Shown: in pieces, positions 32,262-40,001 of the stretch | How the letters are laid out: each line of letters opens with the position of its first letter | Position numbering within the stretch: position 1 is the first letter of the stretch | Origin: Defluviitaleaceae bacterium | Lineage (GTDB): Bacteria > Bacillota > Clostridia > Lachnospirales > WRAX01 | Assembly: GCA_009784615.1 (NCBI GenBank) | Contig: WRBJ01000002.1 | Location: 1-64,000, forward strand | DNA length: 64,000 nucleotides | Reading direction: 5' to 3' | Notes under the pieces: generated by a model | The model's input: only the letters and a program-made list of their open reading frames with translations | What the model was told of the DNA's origin: nothing | Database searches by the model: none | Translations under genes and position numbers: made by a program

Positions 32262-33208
32262 AGGAATATTTGGATGATAAGCAAAGGGAGCGGGTACTGA
32301 TTGTAGACGACACGCCTGCACATTTACGTTCTTTAAGTAGAATTTTAACAGAGCTTTATGATGTGGTTATAGCAAAAACGGGCGAAGAAGCCCTTGAAAT
32401 GGTAACAAAAACTGATATAGATTTGATTTTGTTAGATTTGGTATTGCCGGGCATATCCGGTTTTGAGGTTTTAGCAAAACTTAAAATTAACGAAGAAACC
32501 AAGCGTATACCCGTTATCTTTATAACGTCAAGCGATTCGCCGGAAGATGAAATGCAAGGACTTGCTTTAGGTGCGGCGGATTATATACGAAAGCCTTTTA
32601 TCGACATTATTGTCAAAATGCGTATTGCTTTGCAAATGCAATTGATACAGCAAATGCGTATTATAGAAAGCTATGGCTTTAGGGACGGTTTGACGGGTGT
32701 TAATAACCGACGTAGCTTTGACCAAATGATTGGTGCAGAATGGGCAAGAGCCGTCCGCAATAAAGAACCGCTTGGTATGCTTTTGCTTGATATTGACTAT
32801 TTTAAAAAGTTTAATGACACATATGGTCATCTTAACGGTGATGCTTGTCTTAAAACTGTGGCGCATATTATGCGAGATTCCGTCAAGCGCGGTGGTGATT
32901 TTGTTTTCCGTTGGGGTGGTGAAGAATTTGCAATATTGTTGCCTAATACGCATATATGCGGTACTGTAGCCGTTGCCGAACAAATACGTAAAAACATAGA
33001 AAACGCTCCAATAAAATTGGACAGCGGCGATGTATACGTTACAATAAGTATTGGCGCAGGTGCAATAATTCCTCAAAACGAAATGCAAAAAACCGAATTT
33101 AAAGAATTTTACGAATATATTGATAAAGCTCTGTACAAAGCCAAAGCAAATGGGCGCAATAGGGTGGAAACAATTTGCGGTTTTGGACAAAAACAGGAAT
33201 GTGATTAG
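32258..33208 (+). CDS. Response regulator diguanylate cyclase (REC-GGDEF)
   Basis: Phosphorylation of the N-terminal receiver (LIVDDTPAH, DLILLDLVLPG, RKPF; residues 1-125) should activate the C-terminal GGDEF domain (about 145-310) to make cyclic di-GMP. The active site reads GGEEF. An inhibitory-site RxxD (RGGD) lies 5 residues before it, so product feedback is expected. The substrate-binding FKKFNDTYGHLNGD motif is intact. 316 residues is typical. The preceding gene overlaps by 4 bases. Confidence 0.93.
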   Translation: MKEYLDDKQRERVLIVDDTPAHLRSLSRILTELYDVVIAKTGEEALEMVTKTDIDLILLDLVLPGISGFEVLAKLKINEETKRIPVIFITSSDSPEDEMQGLALGAADYIRKPFIDIIVKMRIALQMQLIQQMRIIESYGFRDGLTGVNNRRSFDQMIGAEWARAVRNKEPLGMLLLDIDYFKKFNDTYGHLNGDACLKTVAHIMRDSVKRGGDFVFRWGGEEFAILLPNTHICGTVAVAEQIRKNIENAPIKLDSGDVYVTISIGAGAIIPQNEMQKTEFKEFYEYIDKALYKAKANGRNRVETICGFGQKQECD

Positions 33209-33280
33209 GCTTGTAAAACTTATATAATTATTGAATAAATAACAATACAAAAAAACTTATAGAAAAATTGAAAAAAGTGC

Positions 33281-33309
33281 TTGCATTTTTTTAAAGGATG
33301 TGATATTAT
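33281..33309 (+). promoter_or_regulatory. tRNA-Arg promoter
   Basis: TTGCAT (33281-33286), 17 bp, TATTAT (33304-33309), placing the start about 13 bases before the tRNA. Confidence 0.65.
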
Positions 33310-33328
33310 GTTTAATGTTGCATCTAGT

Positions 33329-33402
<74 letters not shown>

Positions 33403-33420
33403 TTATTTAGAAATTTTGCG

Positions 33421-33456
33421 ATACCCCATCGGATGGCTCCGTTGGGGTATTTTTTG
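33421..33456 (+). terminator. Terminator after tRNA-Arg
   Basis: ATACCCC (33421-33427) and GGGGTAT (33444-33450) form the stem, followed directly by TTTTTT. Confidence 0.85.
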
Positions 33457-33474
33457 TAAATAGGAGGTGTTTTG

Positions 33475-35346
33475 ATGGCTTTGAGCTTTGAAGATATGCT
33501 GGTTGCTAATATGCAAGAATTTAGAGAATTAGAAAATTCTGCACCGCCGGTTGGTTTGAGCAAAGAAGGTTTGATGGAATTTTTGCAAATGCGTGCAGCA
33601 CAAAATGCAGAAATTATGGAGGATAATATTGTAATTATCAATAATCATCTTACGCCTTTATTAAAAAATCCGCATAATATTGCCATTGCACAAGCCGACA
33701 CATTGTTTGAACTGGCTAAAAAGCTATTTGCACTAGAGGTTAGCCTTGATGGGTCGTTAGCGTTTGAAATTCACAAAGCCCTTATTGCAAATGCAAAACA
33801 TAATAATGACATAGACCGTGCTGTGCGTAGCCAATACTTTGCAGGTATAATCTTACAGCACTTCAACCGCTATTTAAGTCAAAGGGCAAATAGTGAAAAT
33901 TTTGCTCTTAATGCGGCGAAATATTTTGAAGATGCCGCTGTACACCGTCATAATTATCAAAATATCGACAACAAAGAAACACGTATGTACATAAATCGTT
34001 GTCTAGGTAATATCTATGTAGCTACAGCAGTTTTGCGCCACAATTGGGAATATAAGGAAGCTAGCGAAATATTTTTTAATGCAGTTGATACAGCTATTGA
34101 TTTTTGGAATCGCGAAGATATAAGAGCGGTTGACCCCGATTTTCCTTGGGAGATGTTTATTACCAATGCACACCAAAATGTTTGTGGCTGGCTGGATATG
34201 TTGCGTAGCAAAAAAAGACAAGAGCGTAACGGTGAGCTTGCAAAGCGAATTTATGATAGTTTTGAATATATGTCAAAGCCCAATGCAGTTGTAAATATTA
34301 ATAGATTTTGGTCAGAAATACGTACACAATACGTATCGGCTGCAACAAAATATTTTGTTGATAAAATAGATTTGAATGAAATGCTTGACGTTTTGCACCA
34401 AATACATTATAAATCTAAATACGGTGATTATTCCAGCAATGGTCAATTTACAATGATTTCGATGGGGATGGCTTTAATTAGTCATTTAAAAGAATTAGGT
34501 GACGATACAGAAGGTGAAAGAAACGAGATAATAAAGCGCATTTTTAATTATTTTGAAAATGCACCAAGCGGCATCGACCGTCAAGAATTAAATGGTTATT
34601 TAAGTATGCTTGCACTCGGCTTTGGCAGAGAAAAAAATATAGGTACGCAAGAATATATTAGTCTGTTGTTGCGCTTTTCTTCGTATAGCCATATGACTAC
34701 ATATACACATTCTGTGCAGGTTAAAGACCTTACTGCAATTGTTACAGAGCATTTTCTTAATACTGAGCCCGAGCTTTTTATTGGTGCATTAGGAAAACAA
34801 AATGTTGATGAAATTCTTTCAAGCAAGACCGAAATTCTTGAGGCGGCTTGTCGTGCGGCATTGTGTCACGATATAGGCAAAATTTATTATTATGATACAA
34901 TTTCGTTATGCGCTAGAAAGCTGTATGATTACGAATTTGATACGATTAAGGAGCATGTGCATCCACACCAATTGCTTGAAAAAGGCGATGATGAGCTAAT
35001 GCAATGTATTTTGGATGCTATACAAGGACACCATCGTTATTATGATGGTGTAGGTGGCTATCCTATATGGTTTGATAACGCAACATCTGCAAACAAATTT
35101 ATTATAGACATAGTGTCTATATGCGATTCTGTTGACGCTGCCACGGATGCAATCGGGCGAAGTCACACAAAAATCCTTACGCTAGATAAAGTCATCAAAG
35201 AAATTAACGACCAGGCGGGTACACGCTACAATCCAATAATAGCAAAAGCGTTATATAACCCGCTTATTAGAGCAAAAATTAGCAGATGTATTACAATGGG
35301 CAGAAGAAATGCGTATTATGAAGCGTATTTGAGCATAACGAAGTAG
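33475..35346 (+). CDS. HD-GYP-like domain protein with long helical N-terminus
   Basis: This protein has about 620 residues. The N-terminal 430 are helical and TPR-like, with no recognised family. The last 190 form an HD-domain phosphohydrolase: CHDIGK, then HVHPH, GHHRYYDGVGGYP, ICDSVDAATD and a final GTRYNPIIAKAL. This order matches HD-GYP c-di-GMP phosphodiesterases, although the GYP signature is interrupted (DGVGGYP). ATG 33475 has AGGAGG 7 bases upstream. It follows the REC-GGDEF operon, with a tRNA between, so a matched c-di-GMP maker and breaker is plausible. Confidence 0.8.
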   Translation: MALSFEDMLVANMQEFRELENSAPPVGLSKEGLMEFLQMRAAQNAEIMEDNIVIINNHLTPLLKNPHNIAIAQADTLFELAKKLFALEVSLDGSLAFEIHKALIANAKHNNDIDRAVRSQYFAGIILQHFNRYLSQRANSENFALNAAKYFEDAAVHRHNYQNIDNKETRMYINRCLGNIYVATAVLRHNWEYKEASEIFFNAVDTAIDFWNREDIRAVDPDFPWEMFITNAHQNVCGWLDMLRSKKRQERNGELAKRIYDSFEYMSKPNAVVNINRFWSEIRTQYVSAATKYFVDKIDLNEMLDVLHQIHYKSKYGDYSSNGQFTMISMGMALISHLKELGDDTEGERNEIIKRIFNYFENAPSGIDRQELNGYLSMLALGFGREKNIGTQEYISLLLRFSSYSHMTTYTHSVQVKDLTAIVTEHFLNTEPELFIGALGKQNVDEILSSKTEILEAACRAALCHDIGKIYYYDTISLCARKLYDYEFDTIKEHVHPHQLLEKGDDELMQCILDAIQGHHRYYDGVGGYPIWFDNATSANKFIIDIVSICDSVDAATDAIGRSHTKILTLDKVIKEINDQAGTRYNPIIAKALYNPLIRAKISRCITMGRRNAYYEAYLSITK

Positions 35347-35350
35347 TAGA

Positions 35351-35386
35351 ATAACCCCTGTCATTTATTTAATGACAGGGGTTTAA
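35351..35386 (+). terminator. Terminator after the HD-GYP-like gene
   Basis: AACCCCTGTCATT and AATGACAGGGGTT pair over 13 bp with a 5-base loop. Confidence 0.85.
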
Positions 35387-35388
35387 GT

Positions 35389-35553
35389 TAGGGCGTGTTC
35401 GATATTCCATTACGCCAGCTTTTTGGCTTATTTCCCGCTAGGACTGCGTCAAGCCCTCCTAACAAAAGTTTTGGCTTTGCGTCGTCGGACTTTCTTTGCC
35501 TAGTGAAAAAACGCTCGGAAATCTGACGAAAGTGAATTATCGAACACGCCCTA
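35389..35553. mobile_element. MITE-like element with 16-bp terminal inverted repeats
   Basis: The ends TAGGGCGTGTTCGATA (35389-35404) and its exact complement (35538-35553) bound 165 bases with no ORF. Similarity between the ends continues imperfectly inward for another 15 bases (TTCnnTTnCGnCAG on both). The outermost TA on each side is probably a target-site duplication, which points to an IS630/Tc1 or IS5 (IS427 group) transposase acting in trans. No such transposase is in the window. Confidence 0.75.
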
Positions 35554-35565
35554 GTCTGCAATCAA

Positions 35566-36342
35566 TTATGCGTGATAGATTTTTTCTGCAAAGCTGTGCC
35601 AACCTTGGTTATATATGGATTTTAAAGATTTTATACTGCTAATTAGATAACCAAATGCAGATATAGCGGCAAATTTATCCCAATATTTTCCTGAATTAGC
35701 TTCGACAAGATATTGCTGTTGTGTTTGCGGGTTGGTTTCTTGTAAAGCGACAGCAAGACGGGATTTTGCTATACTCCAATATCCGTTATGTTCGTCGGTT
35801 GGAGTAAAGTCCGTCATATTGTCTTCAAAGGAAAGCAAATGCGCAAAGCCTTCGTGGAAAGCGATATAATTAAGGCTGTTGTAATAATCCAAATTACTGG
35901 CGGGATAATCGTTATTAATTAGCACGTGTACAATTTCATATGTTAAAAAATTTCTTGCAATCTCGTTCAAATTATAGCCTTGCGTTAAGTAATTTGCAAA
36001 ATTTATTAAATCGAAGATGATATATTGTTCGTTATTATAATGGCGAACCATTGCGTCGTACATTGACGGGCAACCTACAACAAGCAAGACGTTAACATTT
36101 TGTACAACCGTAGAAGTATCGCCAAAAATATCCACAATTAAATCGGTGTTTAAAAATCTAAAATTTTGGCAGATTAACATTAATTGGCTGTAAACCACTG
36201 TAACTTCTGCAATGCGGCTTGTATCAGGTTCTAAGAAGATATGCTTACCGTCTTCAATCAAAAAATAAACCCAATGTTTAGAATATTTAACACTGGGTTC
36301 GCTATTAAGATATATTTCCACAATGCTTGTATCAATTTTCAT
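35566..36342 (-). CDS. Degenerate gluzincin-like protein (unknown function)
   Basis: This 258-residue protein has no signal peptide and no certain family. Residues 132-141 read FLTYEIVHVL, which fits the helix of a zinc peptidase (HExxH) but with Tyr135 in place of the first His. Residues 162-170 read FHEGFAHLL, like the downstream EGxAxxL segment that supplies the third ligand in gluzincins. The protein may therefore keep the fold without normal catalysis. It starts 6 bases after the nitrilase-like gene, whose own catalytic residues are also altered. The two are surely co-transcribed. Confidence 0.5.
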   Translation of the reverse strand: MKIDTSIVEIYLNSEPSVKYSKHWVYFLIEDGKHIFLEPDTSRIAEVTVVYSQLMLICQNFRFLNTDLIVDIFGDTSTVVQNVNVLLVVGCPSMYDAMVRHYNNEQYIIFDLINFANYLTQGYNLNEIARNFLTYEIVHVLINNDYPASNLDYYNSLNYIAFHEGFAHLLSFEDNMTDFTPTDEHNGYWSIAKSRLAVALQETNPQTQQQYLVEANSGKYWDKFAAISAFGYLISSIKSLKSIYNQGWHSFAEKIYHA

Positions 36343-36348
36343 ATCATA

Positions 36349-37113
36349 TTACCCCGCATTAATTGTACCATTAAGCATATCCTCGGTGTATAGCGGCAAT
36401 TGGGCTAAAAGTTCGCCACCACGGTTGGTTATAAATGCGCCGCCGTGGAACATATTGCGCTTTTCGATAAAATTGGACATTAGGGTTGTTGCACCGATTT
36501 GTGCAAGGCGTGGTTGATATTCTGGCCAAAAATTTACTTCCCAATCCATTTGCGGGTCTATATATGCCCATTCAAAATTACTGCTCATTGGTAGCAATAG
36601 CAGGTCAAGCTCTGCATTTTTGGCTTGTCTTAGCGCATTTGGGTCGAAAAGGTCGGTGCCTATTAAAAAGCCAACTTTGCCCCAAGGTGTGTCGAAGGTA
36701 GGATAACCTTCGCCGGAGCCGAAATTGTGCGGGGGATTTTTCCATAGCCAGCCCTTTGAAATGCGGCGATAATGCAATACAATTTTACCAGTGTTGTCAA
36801 TTAAAATGGCAGAATTGTACATCATCATACCGTCGGATTCAAAAAAGCCGAAGGCAACCCAAATTTCCTGCGTTTTTGCGGCGTGACGAAAAGTCTTTAT
36901 TGTGTCCGAATTTATAGACACAGAAAAAGGAAAATCCCTTGAAACATTATTTGTAACCACCAAGCCTGAAAGAGCCATCTCGGGCAACAGAACAAGCTCT
37001 GCACCGTCCGAGGCGGCTCTGCGGATGTGTTGCAACATATTTTTAACATTACCGTCAAGCCACCCTGTGGTAATCTTTGGAGCGACTACGGCTACACGAA
37101 CGCTATTTTTCAT
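36349..37113 (-). CDS. Nitrilase-superfamily protein lacking the catalytic Cys
   Basis: The protein has 254 residues with the carbon-nitrogen hydrolase fold. The general-base Glu45 is kept in LLPEMALSG. The position of the catalytic Lys (YRKxHL) reads YRRIS, with Arg117. The position of the catalytic Cys (ICYDxxF) reads IGTDLFD, with Gly152. Without the nucleophile it cannot work as a normal amidase or nitrilase, so it is probably a pseudoenzyme with a binding or regulatory role. GGAG lies upstream of the ATG. It sits between a GNAT gene (15 bases before) and the degenerate peptidase-like gene. Confidence 0.75.
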   Translation of the reverse strand: MKNSVRVAVVAPKITTGWLDGNVKNMLQHIRRAASDGAELVLLPEMALSGLVVTNNVSRDFPFSVSINSDTIKTFRHAAKTQEIWVAFGFFESDGMMMYNSAILIDNTGKIVLHYRRISKGWLWKNPPHNFGSGEGYPTFDTPWGKVGFLIGTDLFDPNALRQAKNAELDLLLLPMSSNFEWAYIDPQMDWEVNFWPEYQPRLAQIGATTLMSNFIEKRNMFHGGAFITNRGGELLAQLPLYTEDMLNGTINAG

Positions 37114-37128
37114 TTTAATCTCCGATGC

Positions 37129-37575
37129 TTAGTTATGCATAAACACAATTTGCCTTTTTATCTTAAAGCCATTTTTTTCATAAAATTTTACTGATGGCTT
37201 GTCTTCTTCAGTATTTAAAGACATATTGCCAACATTTTCTTTTTTTAGTTGTAAATCAATATGCTCAATTAAACGACTGCCCAACCCTTGCCCTTGAACT
37301 GATGGGTTTACGCTAAATTCATCAATAAAAAATTCTTTAAAATCCATATAGGTCATTATCCGTCCGATGCACATACCAACCACGGTGTCTGCATCTGCAA
37401 TCACATAGCCCCTTGACATTCTGCTTGCCATCATTTCGTCTATACGTTCAAAAGCCTGTTGGTACGTCCAATGTTCGCACCAAGGCTCTTTCCCAAAGGT
37501 TTCAACCAGCGATTTTGCACACATATCATAATCTGTTTTGTTTATTTCTCTAATTGCATAATTCTTATCATTCAC
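37129..37575 (-). CDS. GNAT-family N-acetyltransferase
   Basis: This acetyl-CoA-dependent acyltransferase has 148 residues. The pyrophosphate-binding loop VQGQGLGSRLIEH follows the strand IDEFSVNPS, and the late FYEKNGFK is typical. The N-terminal EPWCEHWTYQQAFERI segment resembles AAC(6')-like and related small GNATs, but the substrate is unknown. The start is a GTG at 37573-37575 with AAAGGAAG upstream. It is the first gene of an operon with the two degenerate hydrolases. Confidence 0.82.
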   Translation of the reverse strand: MNDKNYAIREINKTDYDMCAKSLVETFGKEPWCEHWTYQQAFERIDEMMASRMSRGYVIADADTVVGMCIGRIMTYMDFKEFFIDEFSVNPSVQGQGLGSRLIEHIDLQLKKENVGNMSLNTEEDKPSVKFYEKNGFKIKRQIVFMHN

Positions 37576-37612
37576 TGCTTTTGCTTCCTTTCAAATTCAT
37601 AAAACATAGAAT

Positions 37613-37640
37613 ATTCGGGCGACAGGACTGCCGCCCGAAT
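37613..37640 (-). terminator. Hairpin after tsf
   Basis: ATTCGGGCG (37613-37621) and CGCCCGAAT (37632-37640) form a perfect 9-bp stem 10 bases past the tsf stop. The following minus-strand bases (ATTCTATGTTTT) make only a weak T-run. Confidence 0.6.
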
Positions 37641-37649
37641 AGAGGTTTT

Positions 37650-38579
37650 TTAGCCTTGCATTGCTTTTGCAACTTCTTCTGCAAAGTCTTCTTGTTTTTT
37701 CTCGATACCTGCACCACGCTCGAAACATTCAAAAGATACAAGGTCAATTTCTGCACCAATTTCTTTCGCAACGCTGTCGATATAAGCCTTAACGGTCATT
37801 TGTGGGTCTTTTACATAATCTTGCTCCATCAAACAGATTTCTTTAAGCTGTTTGTTTAAGCGACCTTTGACCATATTTTCGATAACATTAGCTGGTTTTG
37901 ACGTATTAGCTGGGTCGTTTTTAGCCGCTGCTTCTAAAATGCGGGTTTCGTCTGCGATATAGGCATCGTCAACGTCAGTGGTCTTAAGGTATTTAGGGAA
38001 CAATGCCGCAATTTGCATACAAAGGTTTTTTCCCATTTCTTGCAATTTTGCAACATCTCCTGTAGAATTAATAACTAAAAGCACGCCGATTTTACCGCCG
38101 CCGTGAACATAGCTTGCGATAACGCCTGTGTTGTTGTTAATACGTGCAAAACGGCGGATGTTAAGGTTTTCGCCGATTGTGGCGATTTTAGATTTAAGCA
38201 CTTCTTGTACAGTGCCGCCGCCTTTTGCCCATTGCTCTGCCATAAAAGCGTCAAGTTCGTTTGCGTTTGAATTGTATAGTTGCTCAACAACTTCATCAAC
38301 ATATTCGGTAAAAGCAGGGGATTTTGCCGCAAAATCTGTTTCGCAGTTAAGCTCTACCATAACGGCTTTGCTATTATCTGCGGCTATTTTTAAAGATACT
38401 AAGCCTTCAGCTGCAATGCGACCAGATTTTTTTTCTGCCGCCGCCAAGCCTTTTTCACGTAAAAACTCGACAGCCTTTTTCATATCACCGCCGACTTCTT
38501 CCAATGCCTTTTTGCAGTCAGACATACCAGAGCCGGTCATTTCACGTAATTCTTTAATCATTGCCGGGGTTACAGCCAT
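37650..38579 (-). CDS. tsf: Translation elongation factor Ts
   Basis: EF-Ts is the nucleotide exchange factor for EF-Tu. The N-terminal UBA-like domain (IKELREMTGSGMSDCKKALEE) and the following FLREKGLAAAEKKSGR linker are standard, and the core has the TDF motif in LNCETDFAAKS. Length 309 is typical. ATG 38579 has GGAGG 8 bases upstream; the frame is open to 38594 but that is unneeded. It follows rpsB by 27 bases, the usual rpsB-tsf operon. Confidence 0.97.
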   Translation of the reverse strand: MAVTPAMIKELREMTGSGMSDCKKALEEVGGDMKKAVEFLREKGLAAAEKKSGRIAAEGLVSLKIAADNSKAVMVELNCETDFAAKSPAFTEYVDEVVEQLYNSNANELDAFMAEQWAKGGGTVQEVLKSKIATIGENLNIRRFARINNNTGVIASYVHGGGKIGVLLVINSTGDVAKLQEMGKNLCMQIAALFPKYLKTTDVDDAYIADETRILEAAAKNDPANTSKPANVIENMVKGRLNKQLKEICLMEQDYVKDPQMTVKAYIDSVAKEIGAEIDLVSFECFERGAGIEKKQEDFAEEVAKAMQG

Positions 38580-38606
38580 ATATATTTCCTCCAAATTCTG
38601 TCATTA

Positions 38607-39374
38607 TTATTGTTGGTCTGCTAAAATTTGCTCATCGCCGATTTCGCCGTCTTCGTAATATTCTTCTTCGGCGTATTCGCCTTCAGAAATTTCACCTTGA
38701 CGGGTTTCGATAACAGCGTCAGCCAAAACGCTCGCAATTAGCTTTACAGCACGGATTGCATCGTCATTGCCGGGGATAACATAATCCACTTCGTCTGGGT
38801 CGCAGTTTGTGTCAACGATAGCAACAACAGGAATACCAAGGTTTTGCGCTTCTTTGATGGCAAGATGTTCTTTGCGAGTGTCAACAATAAAAATAACGTC
38901 AGGAATTTGCTTCATTTCCTTGATACCACCAAGGTTCTTGTCCAATTTAGATTTTTCGTGCAACAATTTCGCTACTTCTTTTTTGGTTAAAGCATCAAAC
39001 GTGCCGTCTTCTTCCATTTTTTCTAAATCTTTTAGACGTTTAATACGGCTTTGGATAGTTTGGAAGTTTGTTAACATACCACCCAACCAACGTTCGTTGA
39101 TATAGTACATACCGCAACGTACAGCTTCTTCCCTAATGCTGTCTTGTGCTTGCTTTTTTGTACCGACAAAAAGCATTGTGCCGCCGTCTTTTAAAATTTC
39201 GGCAACAGCACGGTATGCGTCGTCAACTTTTTTCACCGTTTTTTGTAAGTCGATGATGTAAATGCCGTTTCTTTCAGCAAAGATATACTCTGCCATTTTT
39301 GGGTTCCAGCGTCTTGTTTGATGACCAAAGTGAACCCCCGCTTCTAAAAGCGATTTCATTGATATTACGCCCAT
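38607..39374 (-). CDS. rpsB: 30S ribosomal protein S2
   Basis: S2 binds the small subunit head and is needed for S1 or mRNA docking. The start is ATG 39374 with GGAGGTG upstream, giving [20 protein letters not shown]. The longer frame to 39470 crosses the leader RNA. The conserved [13 protein letters not shown] and [17 protein letters not shown] motifs are present. The tail is acidic (EEEYYEDGE). The leader (39375-39451) can form a pseudoknot next to the ribosome site. It heads the rpsB-tsf operon. Confidence 0.97.
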   Translation of the reverse strand: MGVISMKSLLEAGVHFGHQTRRWNPKMAEYIFAERNGIYIIDLQKTVKKVDDAYRAVAEILKDGGTMLFVGTKKQAQDSIREEAVRCGMYYINERWLGGMLTNFQTIQSRIKRLKDLEKMEEDGTFDALTKKEVAKLLHEKSKLDKNLGGIKEMKQIPDVIFIVDTRKEHLAIKEAQNLGIPVVAIVDTNCDPDEVDYVIPGNDDAIRAVKLIASVLADAVIETRQGEISEGEYAEEEYYEDGEIGDEQILADQQ

Positions 39375-39383
39375 AAGGCACCT

Positions 39384-39436
39384 CCAGATTTTTCCTCCGT
39401 GGTTCTTAACTTTTCCATCTGGAAATCTAAACCACG
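39384..39436 (-). promoter_or_regulatory. Candidate pseudoknot in the rpsB leader
   Basis: Two stems interleave: CCAGAT/ATCTGG (39417-39422 with 39384-39389) and CGTGGTT/AACCACG (39430-39436 with 39398-39404). The order on the mRNA is b', a', b, a, which is an H-type pseudoknot. The last strand abuts the GGAGG of rpsB, so folding would affect ribosome access. It begins about 15 bases after the predicted transcription start. Confidence 0.5.
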
Positions 39437-39458
39437 TGTGATTTTTTATAACCCAAGC

Positions 39459-39487
39459 ATTATAACACAATGCTCAAGTCATTGCAA
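39459..39487 (-). promoter_or_regulatory. rpsB promoter
   Basis: On the minus strand TTGCAA (39482-39487), 17 bp, TATAAT (39459-39464). Confidence 0.75.
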
Positions 39488-39520
39488 GCGTTTTTTTGCA
39501 TTTTGTGTTTACTTTTCAAT

Positions 39521-39715
39521 TTACAAACGCACACAACCCTTTTTTATATCCCTAACGCTAAGACGGCATAATGTTTGACCTTTTGCGTTTTTTAAAACTA
39601 TTATGCGACCGACGGGTAATGCTTTTTTAGGTTTGCGTTTTGGTGTTGTTGGATTTTTGCGTTTTGTTGTTCTGCTTTCATCATCAAAAGCGAATGGGGA
39701 TGCGATGAATGCCAA
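39521..39715 (-). CDS. Small basic protein of unknown function
   Basis: TTG 39715 lies 7 bases after AAAGGTGG and opens a 64-codon frame. It starts hydrophobic (AFIASPFAF), then is strongly basic with a KRKNPTTPKRKPKK run, and ends in RIIVLKNAKGQTLCRLSVRD. The last part could be a small beta domain. The open frame extends to a GTG at 39853, but that region looks like structured leader RNA. A consensus promoter lies 215 bases upstream (39930). No family is recognised. Confidence 0.4.
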   Translation of the reverse strand: MAFIASPFAFDDESRTTKRKNPTTPKRKPKKALPVGRIIVLKNAKGQTLCRLSVRDIKKGCVRL

Positions 39716-39929
39716 TAAAAAAACCACCTTTCTTGCCCTTTTGTCAGCTTGAAAGATTTGCTTGACAAATAGACCTGAAGTGTGATAACCTACACCTAGG
39801 TCTTTGGGCCTAATTGGGCTTGTTTGGGTGGGTACTTTGTTGGAGTGTGACACCCAAACAAGCTTCTTTTATTAAACCCCTCTTGCTCCTTGATGTGTGT
39901 AAGGAGAGAGAATTTATGGCTTGATGACC
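39716..39929 (-). promoter_or_regulatory. Long structured 5' leader with a 13-bp stem
   Basis: This 200-base stretch follows the promoter at 39930 and precedes the small ORF at 39715. GCTTGTTTGGGTG (39818-39830) and CACCCAAACAAGC (39851-39863) pair perfectly over 13 bp. A second hairpin, TTTGTCA/TGACAAA, lies close to the ribosome site. It does not match a riboswitch class I know. Confidence 0.45.
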
Positions 39930-39958
39930 ATTATATACCATTGGTCTTTTGTTGTCAA
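39930..39958 (-). promoter_or_regulatory. Consensus sigma-A promoter
   Basis: On the minus strand TTGACA (39953-39958), 17 bp, TATAAT (39930-39935), a perfect match at both hexamers. It drives the leader and small ORF below. Confidence 0.8.
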
Positions 39959-40001
39959 GGGTATTTTTAGGAGATAAGGGGGCGCAATATATTGTGTTCC
40001 C

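Noticed and set aside
37568-37859. ORFs over the tsf end and its hairpin
   Set aside because: They are antisense or out of frame to tsf and have no ribosome site.
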